From contig NSIF01000006.1 of assembly GCA_002737665.1 (NCBI GenBank), forward strand, positions 1-47,777: a DNA stretch of 47,777 nucleotides, in the 5' to 3' direction. The notes beneath the pieces were generated by a model. That model did not search any database. It was given only the letters and a program-made list of their open reading frames with translations, and was not told the origin of the DNA. Shown one piece after another: positions 27,576 through 37,278 of the stretch. This DNA comes from Flavobacteriales bacterium. GTDB lineage: Bacteria; Bacteroidota; Bacteroidia; Palsa-965. Numbering within the stretch: the stretch's first letter is position 1; every line of letters begins with the position of its first letter. The translations under genes were made by a program, and so were the position numbers.

Positions 27576-28844
27576 TTAATGATCATTGAGAGGTAATCCT
27601 CTTTTTTCATATTCAATCCAATTTAAATATTCATCTCCTTTTCTTTGTTCTTCCATAGTAATACAGTCATTTACAGGACAAACAATTTTACATAAATTAC
27701 AACCAACGCATTCTTCTTCTTTTATTGTGTAAGTGTTATAGGGATGACCTTGTTTTATAGCTATGGCTTGGTGAGAAGTATCTTCACAAGCGATGTAACA
27801 TAATCCGCAGTTGATGCATTTGGCAGGATCTATTTTTGCTACTATGTGAAAATTTATATCGAGTTCTTCCCATTTGATTATTTTGGGAACCGACAGTCCT
27901 ATGAAATCATTTATATTTTTATATCCTTTATCATCCATCCAATTGTTCAATCCATCGCATAGATCTGTAATAATTTTAAATCCACTAATCATAGCTGCAG
28001 TACACACTTGTACATTACTAGCTCCAAGTAACATAAATTCTGCGGCATCTTTCCATGTTGATATTCCACCAATGCCAGAGATTGGTACGTTGCGAATTTT
28101 TTCATCTTGTGATAATGTGGTCAGCATCTTTAGTGCAATTGGTTTTACTGCTGGTCCACAGTATCCACCAAAAACAGATTTTCCTCCTACATTCGGATTA
28201 GGCACAAGCGTATCTAAATCAATACCTGTTACTGATTGAATTGTATTGATTAGTGAAAGTCCATTTGTTCCGCCTTCAATTGCTGCCAATGCGCCAGGAA
28301 CAGCAGAATGTACATTTGGAGTAAGTTTTGTTATTACAGGAATTGTTGCTACTTCCATTACCCATTCTACAACCATTTTAGCAATTTCAGGATCCTGTCC
28401 AACCGCAGCACCCATTCCTCTTTCCACCATACCATGAGGACAACCGAAATTTAATTCTAATCCATGCGCTCCCGTGTCTTCTGCTTTCTTAACCATTTCA
28501 TGCCAACTTTTTCTATCGTTATCAGCCATTAAAGAAACAATCATGGCACGATCTGGAAATAATCTTAGCACTTCTTTTATTTCTCTCAAATTCAGTTCAA
28601 GTGGTCGATCGGAAATGAGTTCAATATTATTAAATCCTATTGTTTTTGTTCCGTTGTAATTTAATGAAGAATACCTTGAGGAAACATTTTTCACCTGCGT
28701 TCCAAGCGTTTTCCATACAACACCACCCCAGCCGGCTTCATACGCACGAAGTACATTTATTTTTTTATCAGTCGGTGGCGCAGAAGCCAACCAAAAAGGA
28801 TTTGGAGATTTTATTCCAAGAAATACTGATTCTAAATTTGCCAT
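27576..28844 (-). CDS. preA: NAD-dependent dihydropyrimidine dehydrogenase, subunit PreA
   Basis: The 422-residue protein reduces uracil and thymine to the dihydro forms together with PreT. The FMN barrel holds the catalytic Cys in LNFGCPHGM (~residue 134), the substrate-binding NT pair in SLINTIQSVTG and the GIGGISTW phosphate segment. Two 4Fe-4S clusters lie at the C-terminus (CINCGLCYIAC and CVGCNLCKIVCP). Length fits E. coli PreA (411). It is the last gene of the seven-gene operon. The retained Cys and GERGMG-like loop (ERGMGAAVGQ) support pyrimidine rather than orotate reduction. Confidence 0.94.
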   Translation of the reverse strand: MANLESVFLGIKSPNPFWLASAPPTDKKINVLRAYEAGWGGVVWKTLGTQVKNVSSRYSSLNYNGTKTIGFNNIELISDRPLELNLREIKEVLRLFPDRAMIVSLMADNDRKSWHEMVKKAEDTGAHGLELNFGCPHGMVERGMGAAVGQDPEIAKMVVEWVMEVATIPVITKLTPNVHSAVPGALAAIEGGTNGLSLINTIQSVTGIDLDTLVPNPNVGGKSVFGGYCGPAVKPIALKMLTTLSQDEKIRNVPISGIGGISTWKDAAEFMLLGASNVQVCTAAMISGFKIITDLCDGLNNWMDDKGYKNINDFIGLSVPKIIKWEELDINFHIVAKIDPAKCINCGLCYIACEDTSHQAIAIKQGHPYNTYTIKEEECVGCNLCKIVCPVNDCITMEEQRKGDEYLNWIEYEKRGLPLNDH

Positions 28845-28882
28845 TTATTTTTATTTTGGAAATTCGATAATTAAATATTGAT

Positions 28883-30223
28883 TTATAATCCAAGGTATTC
28901 TAAAATTCCTTTTGCACCCATTTTTCCTGCTTGTACAGCGTCAACTACTTCCTTGCCACCATTTACTGCATCGCCTCCGGCAAATACACCTTTTAGGTTT
29001 GTTGCATTGTTTTTATCAATCATTATTTTTCCAGCTTTATTTTGAAGAGATGATGTGTTTACTATTTTTTCAAATGGAATTTGGCCCGCGGCTTTTATAA
29101 CCATATCTACGTCAATAGTAAATGTTTCACCTGTATCAACTGGCGCTCTTCTACCTGAGGCATCAGGCTCACCAAGCATTATTTTATTGCAAACAAGTTT
29201 TTTTACTTTACCATTTTCACCAATTATTTCTTTCGGACTTGCGAGCCAGATAAAAGTACATCCATCGAGTTTCGCTAAATCAAGTTCTACTTGAGTACAA
29301 GGTTTTTCGTTTTCTGTTCTACGATAAATCATTGTTACTTCTTTTGCACCTAACCTTTTTGATTGTGTGGCGGCATCAATTGCCGTCATTCCCATACCAA
29401 TTACTGCAACATGATCACCAACTGAAATTTTTGAATAATCATTGGTTCGCAAATCATAGATAAATGAAATTGCATCGATGACACCATCTAATTCCTCTCC
29501 TGGTATATTTAGAGATCGAGCAATTCCAACACCGATTGCTAAAAATACAGCATCATAATTTTTGTCAAGTTCTTCGAGAGAAATATTTTTTCCAAGTTCT
29601 TTTTTATATTGTACATCAATACCTCCAATAGAAAGTATATAATCTACTTCATCTTTACAAAACTCTGGAGTAACCTTGTAAGCAGCAACTCCGTAAGTCA
29701 TTAAACCACCACTTTTTTCTTCTTTTTCAAAAATAGTAACATCAATACCTTCTCTTGATAAAGCATGTGCGCATGACAAGCCAGCAGGTCCAGCGCCAAC
29801 AACAGCCACTTTTTTTCCAGTATTTTTTTTTCGGTCGAATAATTTCCAATTATTTGATATTGCTTTTTCTGTTGAGTAACGTTGTAGTTTTGCAATGTTA
29901 ATGGGCTCTTCCTCCATTAAATTAAAAACGCAAGCACCTTCACAAAGTTTTTCCACAGGACAAACTTTAGAACAACCTGCACCCATAATGTTGGATGTTA
30001 AAATTGTTTTAGCTGATCCTTTAACATTGCCAGTGGTAATTTGTTTGATGAATAGCGGAACATCAATACTAGTAGGACATGATTTTGTGCACGGGGCATC
30101 ATAACAATTAATGCATCGACTTGCTTCAATTAATGCACCTTCATCTTGCTCATAAGGAGGATGGATGTCGGAGAAATTTGCAATAAAATCTTTTTCTGTT
30201 AAACGATTACTTTGTATGGACAT
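28883..30223 (-). CDS. preT: NAD-dependent dihydropyrimidine dehydrogenase, subunit PreT
   Basis: The 446-residue flavoprotein passes electrons from NAD(P)H to PreA. The N-terminal Cys-rich domain (CINCYDAPCTKSCP, then GCSKVCPVEKLCEGAC) holds iron-sulfur clusters as in glutamate synthase small subunits. The FAD fold begins with VAVVGAGPAGLSCAHAL (~142) and the second Rossmann fold with VIGMGMTAIDAA (~260). The FAGGDAVNGG motif near the end closes the FAD site. It lies 38 bases upstream of preA, whose product it partners. Confidence 0.93.
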   Translation of the reverse strand: MSIQSNRLTEKDFIANFSDIHPPYEQDEGALIEASRCINCYDAPCTKSCPTSIDVPLFIKQITTGNVKGSAKTILTSNIMGAGCSKVCPVEKLCEGACVFNLMEEEPINIAKLQRYSTEKAISNNWKLFDRKKNTGKKVAVVGAGPAGLSCAHALSREGIDVTIFEKEEKSGGLMTYGVAAYKVTPEFCKDEVDYILSIGGIDVQYKKELGKNISLEELDKNYDAVFLAIGVGIARSLNIPGEELDGVIDAISFIYDLRTNDYSKISVGDHVAVIGMGMTAIDAATQSKRLGAKEVTMIYRRTENEKPCTQVELDLAKLDGCTFIWLASPKEIIGENGKVKKLVCNKIMLGEPDASGRRAPVDTGETFTIDVDMVIKAAGQIPFEKIVNTSSLQNKAGKIMIDKNNATNLKGVFAGGDAVNGGKEVVDAVQAGKMGAKGILEYLGL

Positions 30224-30276
30224 AATATTTTAATTAAATTGTATTCAAACGAATTTAATTTTGTTATATACAATAA

Positions 30277-31143
30277 TTATAATTCAGTGAGTCTTCCGTA
30301 TGTTTCTGGTCTTCTATCTCTGAAAAACTGCCAAGTTCCTCTTACTTCTTCAATCATATCCAAATCAAAGTCAGCAACTAATAACTCATCATTGTCTTCT
30401 GATGCACACGCAAATATTTGGCCACGTGGGTTAACGAAATAAGAATTCCCGTAAAATTTTCCAAGGTTCCATGGCTTTTCTACACCTACACGGTTAATGC
30501 AACCCATGAAATAACCATTGGCGACCGCATGGGCAGGTTGTTCTAGTTTCCATAAATATTGTGATAATCCTTGAACTGTAGCAGAAGGATTGTATACTAT
30601 TTCTGCGCCATTTAATCCTAAGCAACGTGCACCATCTGGAAAGTGTCTATCATAGCAGATGTAAACTCCAATTTTTGCATATTTAGTTTGGAAAACTGGA
30701 TATCCAAGGTTACCTGGTTTGAAGAAAAACTTTTCCCAAAAGCCAGATGTTTGTGGAATGTGATTTTTTCGGTATTTACCAAGATATGTACCATCTGCAT
30801 CAATTACAGCTGCTGTATTATACAATACGCCTTCTTGTTCTTTTTCGTAGATTGGAACAATGATAACCATTTGGTATTTTTTTGCATAGGTAGCCAATAA
30901 TTCTGTTGTAGGTCCAGGTACAGCTTCAGCAGAGGCATACCATTTTCTATCTTGTCCAGGACAAAAGTAGGGTGTGTTGAATATTTCCTGCAGACAAAGT
31001 ATTTGAACTCCTTTTTCTCCAGCTTCTATAATGTATGGAATATGTTTTTGCACCATTGCATCACATATTTCTTTAACGGTGCCTTCCCCTTCTGTGAGTG
31101 GAAGACTCATCTGAATTAGTCCTGATTTGATAATTCTTGCCAT
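30277..31143 (-). CDS. Nitrilase-family amidohydrolase, likely beta-ureidopropionase
   Basis: The 288-residue C-N hydrolase has the full Glu-Lys-Cys triad: Glu in LCLQEIFNTPYF, Lys in GKYRKNHIP and Cys in VYICYDRHFPDGAR. The wording around these sites matches N-carbamoyl-beta-alanine (beta-ureidopropionate) amidohydrolases, which release beta-alanine, CO2 and ammonia. Its position between hydA and preT supports this as the third step of reductive pyrimidine breakdown. The closest alternative is an N-carbamoylputrescine amidase, which would not fit the neighbours. Confidence 0.9.
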   Translation of the reverse strand: MARIIKSGLIQMSLPLTEGEGTVKEICDAMVQKHIPYIIEAGEKGVQILCLQEIFNTPYFCPGQDRKWYASAEAVPGPTTELLATYAKKYQMVIIVPIYEKEQEGVLYNTAAVIDADGTYLGKYRKNHIPQTSGFWEKFFFKPGNLGYPVFQTKYAKIGVYICYDRHFPDGARCLGLNGAEIVYNPSATVQGLSQYLWKLEQPAHAVANGYFMGCINRVGVEKPWNLGKFYGNSYFVNPRGQIFACASEDNDELLVADFDLDMIEEVRGTWQFFRDRRPETYGRLTEL

Positions 31144-31234
31144 ATTTTTTTTGTTAATTAGTTAATTAAAGTAGAATTTTTCTATAATTTTTATTGTGAA
31201 GTAGCTTCTTAATTAATCTGTTGTTATTTTATAT

Positions 31235-32620
31235 TTAAATGATAGATGAAACTTTATTTCTTTTGATAAATTTTCCGTATCCTTTCTTTGTCATTAATTT
31301 ATTATTGTCAACAACAACCTTTCCTCTTAAAATTATTGTTTTGCACTTTCCTTTTATTTCCCATCCTTCATAACTTGAATAATCGCAATTCATATGATGT
31401 GTGTTTACAGAAATTAGGTGTTTTTCATTGGGATCAAAAATTACAATGTCTGCATCTGAACCAACTGCAATAGTTCCTTTTTGTGGATACATACCGAATA
31501 TTTTAGCCACATTGGTTGAGGTTACTTCGACAAATTTGTTTAAACTTATTTTATTTTTAGTTACTCCTTCTGAAAATAGTAATTCCATTCGATGTTCAAT
31601 GGCTGGATGACCATTTGGGATTTTAGAAAAATCATTCTCGCCCATTTTTTTTTGCTCCCACATAAAGGGGCAATGGTCGGTCGCAACAATTTGTACTAAT
31701 CCTTGGTTGATGCCTGCCCACAAAGTAGCTTGATCTTTTTTCTCGCGCAGAGGAGGGCTCATTACCCATTTGGCAGATTCAAATCCTTTGTCGTACAATG
31801 AAGCATCCAATACTAAATACTGAATACAGGTTTCTACATACACTTTTTGATTTCTCTTTGTAGCATCTCTTATATGATTCAGAGCGCCTTCACAGGTCAT
31901 GTGAACTACATATGCAGGAACGCCAGTGTGTTGTGCCATGTCTGCAAATCTGCTTGTTGCTTCGGCCTCTGTAATTTCTGGTTGAGAAATATAATGATAC
32001 AAAGGTGAAAGTTTTTTTTCTGACTTATGTTTTGCAACAAGGAAGTCAATCATGTCTCCATTGGTTGCATGTGTGGTTACCATCCCACCATGTTTTTTCA
32101 CCTCGTTCATTAATCCTACCATTTGTCGGTCATCAATCATTAATGCACCTTTATAGGCCATAAATGTTTTGAATGAACTGATGCCTTCTTTTTCTATTAT
32201 ATCTTTTATCTCAGCTTTAGTGTCCTCATTGAAATCGGTTACTGCCATGTGAAAAGAATAATCGGAAACAGTATTTCCATCAGAGCGTCCTTTCCATTCT
32301 TTTAATGCAGCATGGAGTGATTTACCTTGTGTTTGCAGAATGAAATCAATAACCATAGTTGTTCCGCCGAAAAGAGCTGCTGTTGTACCTGTTTCATAAT
32401 TATCGCTTGAATAGGTCCCCATAAAAGGCATCTCTAGATGTACGTGAGGGTCAATTCCACCTGGAATCACTAGTTTGTTTGCTGCATCAATTACTTGGTC
32501 GCTTTCTCTTGCAATAAGTGATTGTCCAATTGTAATTATTTTTTCATCTTCAATAAGAATATCTGCAACGTAATCGTCCGTAGCAGTTATTATTCTTCCA
32601 TTTTTTATAAGTAAGGCCAT
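31235..32620 (-). CDS. hydA: Dihydropyrimidinase
   Basis: The 461-residue cyclic amidohydrolase opens the ring of dihydrouracil and dihydrothymine (and hydantoins). Binuclear zinc ligands are visible: GIDPHVHLEMPF (His-x-His), the Lys carbamylated in FMAYKGALM, His in VVTTHATNGD, His in YVVHMTCEGA and Asp in VATDHCPF. The usual C-terminal GSDADIVIFDPN of the amidohydrolase superfamily is present. Length is typical. It is 21 bases downstream of the NCS1 transporter gene in the operon. Confidence 0.93.
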   Translation of the reverse strand: MALLIKNGRIITATDDYVADILIEDEKIITIGQSLIARESDQVIDAANKLVIPGGIDPHVHLEMPFMGTYSSDNYETGTTAALFGGTTMVIDFILQTQGKSLHAALKEWKGRSDGNTVSDYSFHMAVTDFNEDTKAEIKDIIEKEGISSFKTFMAYKGALMIDDRQMVGLMNEVKKHGGMVTTHATNGDMIDFLVAKHKSEKKLSPLYHYISQPEITEAEATSRFADMAQHTGVPAYVVHMTCEGALNHIRDATKRNQKVYVETCIQYLVLDASLYDKGFESAKWVMSPPLREKKDQATLWAGINQGLVQIVATDHCPFMWEQKKMGENDFSKIPNGHPAIEHRMELLFSEGVTKNKISLNKFVEVTSTNVAKIFGMYPQKGTIAVGSDADIVIFDPNEKHLISVNTHHMNCDYSSYEGWEIKGKCKTIILRGKVVVDNNKLMTKKGYGKFIKRNKVSSII

Positions 32621-32641
32621 ACAATAATTAAATTTAAATAG

Positions 32642-34126
32642 TTAATCCTTGTTATTTGTTTCAAAAGTTTTGGGAAATTTCTTCATCATTATTATGTAAG
32701 TTATTCCAGAAACAAAAAATCCCACAAACCAGGCGTAATTATAAAGTTGCCCAACCCAATTCCAAACAGCTTCTTTTTCAAGTATTTTTATTTGAATTAA
32801 AAAGCCAGGTACATTTGGAAGTATCCCTGCTAATAGGGCAATTAAAGCAAATTTATTAAATCCATTTGTAAAACTATACTCACCTTTAATTTTATACAAC
32901 TCATCTACATTTAAATGTTGCTTTCTAATAAAATAATAATCTGCAATCATGATGCCGCCAATTGGTCCAAGTAAACTTGAATAAGCAATGAGCCAAGTAA
33001 ATATATAGCCAGATGGATCGGCAATAAGTTTCCAAGGAAAAATTAGTAGTCCAATTACTCCTGTGATATAGCCGCCAATTTTAAAGTTAATTTTTGAAGG
33101 AGCTAAATTGGCAAAGTCATTTGCAGGACTTACAATATTAGCAGCAATATTAGTTGCCAAGGTTGATAGTGCAATGGCAAGCATAGCAATAGTGACAAGT
33201 ATTTTATTCTCAAATTTTCCAGCGAGTACAACGGGATCCCATATTGTTTCGCCGTAGATAATTAATGATGCGGAGGTAACAACAACACCAATGAATGCAA
33301 ATAAAGTCATGGAAGCGGGTAGTGCAATTGCTTGCCCCATTACATGAGCTCGTTGGTGTTTTGCGTAGCGTGTAAAGTCTGGAATGTTAAGTGAAAGTGT
33401 TGCCCAAAAGCCAACCATTCCTGTTAACGCAGGAAAAAAATAAGTCCAGAATTCTACGTTTGATTTAAATTTAGACGGGGAGGAAAGAATTGCCCCTAAA
33501 CCATTTCCAGCATTAATGGCCCAGCATAAAAGTGCTAAAGCTGCAATTGGAAGAAAAAATGCTTTAAATACTAATAATTTTTTTATGCTATCTACTCCAA
33601 GGTAAACAACAAACATATTTATTAACCAAAATAAAAAGAATGTAATTGCAGGTCCTGTTTCTAAACTAAAGGAGGTAGGAAAAATTTGTGGAAGTGTTGC
33701 TAATGCAGGAATCCATATTTTTAGCATTAAGAAAATTGCATAACCACCAATCCAAGTTTGAATTCCAAACCAACCACAAGCCACAATGGCTCTTAATAGT
33801 GCTGGAATATTTGCACCGTACACACCAAAACTAGCTCGTGCAAAAACAGGAAATGGAATACCATATTTAGCACCTACTTTTCCATTTAAAAGCATTGGAA
33901 TTAGCACAACTGAATTTCCAATAAAAATAGTTAGTATGGCTTGCCACCAATTCATTCCACCATCAATAAGTGAACTTGCGAGCATGTAGGTAGGAATACA
34001 TAAGCTCATGCTAATCCAAAGTGCCGCATAATTCCAAGTACCCCAAGTTCTGTCGTCCTGTGCTATGGGCGCAAGATCTTCGGAATAAAGTGAATTATTT
34101 TTAATTCGTTCGTTAGAATCGGGCAT
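32642..34126 (-). CDS. NCS1 family nucleobase:cation symporter
   Basis: The 494-residue protein has about twelve membrane helices. NCS1 hallmarks include the N-terminal DDRTWGTWNYAALWISM, FPVFARASFGVYGANIPALLRA in helix 3, the FWATLSLNIPDFTRYAKHQ block and the LGPIGGIMIADYYFIRKQ segment. Members take up uracil, hydantoin, allantoin or cytosine with Na+ or H+. In this operon uracil, thymine or a dihydropyrimidine/hydantoin is the likely cargo. It lies between the aminotransferase and dihydropyrimidinase genes. Confidence 0.92.
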   Translation of the reverse strand: MPDSNERIKNNSLYSEDLAPIAQDDRTWGTWNYAALWISMSLCIPTYMLASSLIDGGMNWWQAILTIFIGNSVVLIPMLLNGKVGAKYGIPFPVFARASFGVYGANIPALLRAIVACGWFGIQTWIGGYAIFLMLKIWIPALATLPQIFPTSFSLETGPAITFFLFWLINMFVVYLGVDSIKKLLVFKAFFLPIAALALLCWAINAGNGLGAILSSPSKFKSNVEFWTYFFPALTGMVGFWATLSLNIPDFTRYAKHQRAHVMGQAIALPASMTLFAFIGVVVTSASLIIYGETIWDPVVLAGKFENKILVTIAMLAIALSTLATNIAANIVSPANDFANLAPSKINFKIGGYITGVIGLLIFPWKLIADPSGYIFTWLIAYSSLLGPIGGIMIADYYFIRKQHLNVDELYKIKGEYSFTNGFNKFALIALLAGILPNVPGFLIQIKILEKEAVWNWVGQLYNYAWFVGFFVSGITYIIMMKKFPKTFETNNKD

Positions 34127-34174
34127 TTTATTTGTACTTAAAACTTATTATTAAAATGAGTTTTTAAACAATTA

Positions 34175-35533
34175 CTAATTACAATACTCATCGGCAACGG
34201 CAATTGCTTTTGAAATAATATCCATTCCTTCATCTACTTGATCTTTATTAATGATTAATGGCGGCGCTGTAAAAATCCAATTCCATCGAACAAAAGTGTA
34301 CATGCCTAGTTCATTAAGTTTGGTCATCACTTTATTCATAATTACCATTTCGTTTGGACTAGCATTCCATGGCGCCATTGGTTCTTTTGTTTTTCTATTT
34401 TTTACTAATTCAATGCATCCTAATAATCCTGTATTTCTGAAATCACCAATGCTCGGGTGTTTGTCTTTTAATTTTTCAACTTGGCTATCTAAATATTCGC
34501 CCATTAATTTAGCATTCTCAACTAAATTATCTTTTTCATAAATATCAATAACTGCGTTTGCAGCGGCGCAGGCTACTGCATGTCCCGAGTAGGTTAACCC
34601 AATTGGCAATGGCTTATCCTCAAATGCTTTTACAATTTCTTCTTTTACTATAAATCCACCCAATGGAATATAGCCTGAAGTCATGCCTTTTGCCATACAC
34701 ATAATATCGGGCTCTACATCATGGTGGTTGATGCCAAACCATTTTCCAGTTCGTCCAAACCCACTCATTACCTCATCGCAAATTGTTAGTATGCCGTGCT
34801 TATCAGCAATAGCTTTAACTTTTTTCCAATATCCAATAGGATATTTTATGCAACCCGATGAGCCACTTTCACCTTCCATTAAAATAGCAGCAATAGAATT
34901 AGGTCCTTCATAGTTAACTATTCTCTCTAAATGAGCTGCCGCATTTTCAGCACATTCATTTGGAGTTTTGCTATTCCAAGGACAACGGTAGAAATAGGGG
35001 TTTTCAACATGGATAAAATTCGGCACTCCTTGACTGTCATGTGGTAATCCTCTTGGATCTCCACTTGCAGATAGTGCGCCATAGGTAGCGCCATGGTAAC
35101 TTTGAAAAAGCGTAATGATTTTGTGACGGCCTGTGTAGAGTCGTGCTAATTTTATGGCATGTTCAACAGCTTCTGTTCCTCCGTTTGTAAAAAATGTTCT
35201 ATTTAATGTTCCAGGACTTATTTCGGCTAATTTTTTTCCAAGTAATCCCCTTGCTTCAGTTGCCATTCCTGGATTTACGTAACTTAATTCAGCCATTTGC
35301 TTTACGACAGCTTCCGTAACTCGTGAGTCGCCATGGCCAATGTTTACATTCATTAACTGCGAAGTAAAATCTAAATAACGCTTTCCACTTCGATCGGTTA
35401 AATAAACACCTTTTGCATTTGCAATATTTATAGGATTTAATCCATTTTGTTTGGACCAAGAAAAAATTGTATGCGCTAAATTATTTTGTAAAATTTCTTC
35501 TTTACTAGAAATCGTTTTTGATGAAATACTCAT
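34175..35533 (-). CDS. Class III aminotransferase, likely beta-alanine transaminase
   Basis: The 452-residue PLP enzyme shows the class III pattern: FTNGGTEAVEHAIKLAR, FQSYHGATYGALSASGD, the DEVMSGFGRTGKWF segment and the PLP Lys in MCMAKGMTSGYIPLGG. Operon context points to beta-alanine (and beta-aminoisobutyrate) as amino donor, giving malonate semialdehyde (or methylmalonate semialdehyde), the substrate of the MmsA encoded 51 bases upstream. The amino acceptor, pyruvate or 2-oxoglutarate, cannot be read from sequence. Confidence 0.88.
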   Translation of the reverse strand: MSISSKTISSKEEILQNNLAHTIFSWSKQNGLNPINIANAKGVYLTDRSGKRYLDFTSQLMNVNIGHGDSRVTEAVVKQMAELSYVNPGMATEARGLLGKKLAEISPGTLNRTFFTNGGTEAVEHAIKLARLYTGRHKIITLFQSYHGATYGALSASGDPRGLPHDSQGVPNFIHVENPYFYRCPWNSKTPNECAENAAAHLERIVNYEGPNSIAAILMEGESGSSGCIKYPIGYWKKVKAIADKHGILTICDEVMSGFGRTGKWFGINHHDVEPDIMCMAKGMTSGYIPLGGFIVKEEIVKAFEDKPLPIGLTYSGHAVACAAANAVIDIYEKDNLVENAKLMGEYLDSQVEKLKDKHPSIGDFRNTGLLGCIELVKNRKTKEPMAPWNASPNEMVIMNKVMTKLNELGMYTFVRWNWIFTAPPLIINKDQVDEGMDIISKAIAVADEYCN

Positions 35534-35584
35534 GTTTGTTACATTAAATAATTAAAAAATATTTTAGATTGAAGCAATAAATTA

Positions 35585-37042
35585 TTAACTCATCCAATTC
35601 GTCTTTGCTTCAGCATTCCATTTGGTCGTCGTCTTTTTGAGTTTTGTCCAAAATGCAATCGAACTTTTCCCTGTTAAATCACCCACTCCAAATTTTGAGT
35701 CATTCCAACCCCCAAATGAAAATGGTTCGCGCGGTACTGGTACGCCAATGTTCACTCCAATCATTCCTGCACTCGCCTTATCTATTACATAACGTGCCAT
35801 TCCTCCATCTTGCGTAAATACGGAAGCAGCATTTCCATATGGATTAGCATTTTCGATTGCTAAAGCTTCGTCTACATCTTTTGCTCTAATAATAGATATT
35901 ACTGGACCAAAAATTTCTTCTCTTGCAACAGACATGTTTGGAGTAACAAAGTCAATTACAGTTGGCCCAACATAAAAGCCACCTTCTTTTCCTTTTACTA
36001 CAAAATTTCTTCCATCAACAAGAATTTTAGCTCCTTGCTTTTCTGCTTCAGTGATATAATTTTCAATGCGTTCTTTTGCGGATTTTGAAATAACGGATCC
36101 TAAATTTTTTCCTGGAATTATTTTTTTTGCTTCGATGCAAATTTGATCGATAATTGCATCTACTGCGCCAACTGCGACCATAGCAGAAGCAGCCATACAG
36201 CGCTGACCGGCACATCCTGACATTGATGCTGTAACATTAGAAGCTGTCATTTTGGGATGTGCGTCGGGTAATACAATTAAATGATTTTTTGCTCCACCCA
36301 ATGCTAAAGCTCTTTTAAAATTAGCCGATGCTCTTGCATAAACTATTTTCGCCACTTTAGTAGATCCTACAAAAGAAACAGCTTCTATATCTGGGTGGTC
36401 GCAAATAGCTTCTACTATTTCACGATCGCCATTTACAATATTTAATACACCATCAGGTAGTCCCGCTTCTTTTAATAATTCAGCAATTCGTAATGAACTT
36501 AGCGGAACAGATTCAGATGGTTTTAAAATCATTGTATTTCCTAGTGCAATTGCGTTAGGAATAGTCCAATTTGGAACCATGCTTGGAAAATTGAATGGCG
36601 CTATGCATGCTACTACGCCAATTGGATAAAAGTCGGTGCGACATTCCACGCCTTTGCTCACTTCTAAAATTTCTCCACCAATTAATTGCGGAAGAGAACA
36701 AGCAAATTCAGTTAACTCAATACTTTTTTCAACTTCTGCTTTTGCTTCTTCAATTGTTTTACCATTTTCTTCATGCACTAATTCGGATAACTCCAACATG
36801 TGTTTTTCTAGCAATGTTTTGTATCTGAAAAAAATCTGGACGCGCTCTTTAATAGGTGTTTTTGACCAAGTTTCAAATGCTTTTTTAGCTGTAACAACAG
36901 CATGATTCAGGTTTTCACTTGTTGAAAGAGGAATTTTTGTTAATAAACTCCCATCTAAGGGTGATATTAAGTCTAGAAACCTATCGGTTGTGTTTGCTAT
37001 CTGAATTCCACCAACATAATTTTTTAGTTCTGGGTACTTCAT
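35585..37042 (-). CDS. mmsA: CoA-acylating (methyl)malonate-semialdehyde dehydrogenase
   Basis: The 485-residue aldehyde dehydrogenase carries the catalytic Cys in SGCAGQRCMAASA (~residue 280) and NAD-binding segments (IAPFNFPSMVPNW, LKPSESVPLS, SFVGSTKVAK). The GQRCMA context and PREPFSFGGWNDSKFG tail identify the CoA-dependent MmsA/IolA group. It would convert malonate semialdehyde to acetyl-CoA, and methylmalonate semialdehyde from thymine to propionyl-CoA. It is the first gene of the pyrimidine operon and has a near-consensus promoter 41 bases upstream. Confidence 0.92.
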   Translation of the reverse strand: MKYPELKNYVGGIQIANTTDRFLDLISPLDGSLLTKIPLSTSENLNHAVVTAKKAFETWSKTPIKERVQIFFRYKTLLEKHMLELSELVHEENGKTIEEAKAEVEKSIELTEFACSLPQLIGGEILEVSKGVECRTDFYPIGVVACIAPFNFPSMVPNWTIPNAIALGNTMILKPSESVPLSSLRIAELLKEAGLPDGVLNIVNGDREIVEAICDHPDIEAVSFVGSTKVAKIVYARASANFKRALALGGAKNHLIVLPDAHPKMTASNVTASMSGCAGQRCMAASAMVAVGAVDAIIDQICIEAKKIIPGKNLGSVISKSAKERIENYITEAEKQGAKILVDGRNFVVKGKEGGFYVGPTVIDFVTPNMSVAREEIFGPVISIIRAKDVDEALAIENANPYGNAASVFTQDGGMARYVIDKASAGMIGVNIGVPVPREPFSFGGWNDSKFGVGDLTGKSSIAFWTKLKKTTTKWNAEAKTNWMS

Positions 37043-37082
37043 AAGATTATTTTTCTGCTATTAGCTTCATTGATTACCTAAA

Positions 37083-37112
37083 CAAAATTAGCATTTTTAA
37101 TGAAATCTCCAA
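37083..37112 (-). promoter_or_regulatory. Bacteroidota-type promoter of the pyrimidine operon
   Basis: On the minus strand, TTG (37112-37110), a 19-base spacer and TAATTTTG (37090-37083) match TTG-N19-TAnnTTTG exactly. Transcription would start near 37077, leaving a leader of ~35 bases before mmsA. I see no clear operator, although 130 further bases upstream lack genes. Confidence 0.6.
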
Positions 37113-37278
37113 ATAGAATTACTATAACTAATAAAGTAAAATACAATGATTTTTGCGCACTTATTTTTAACAAAATAGGTGGCCTTATTTAAATTATTTC
37201 AGAGGGGAGCATTGGCTTATGCAAAGTAGGATACTAAGTAGCCATTTAAGGCACTTGTCAAATTAAATTTCTTTTGAA

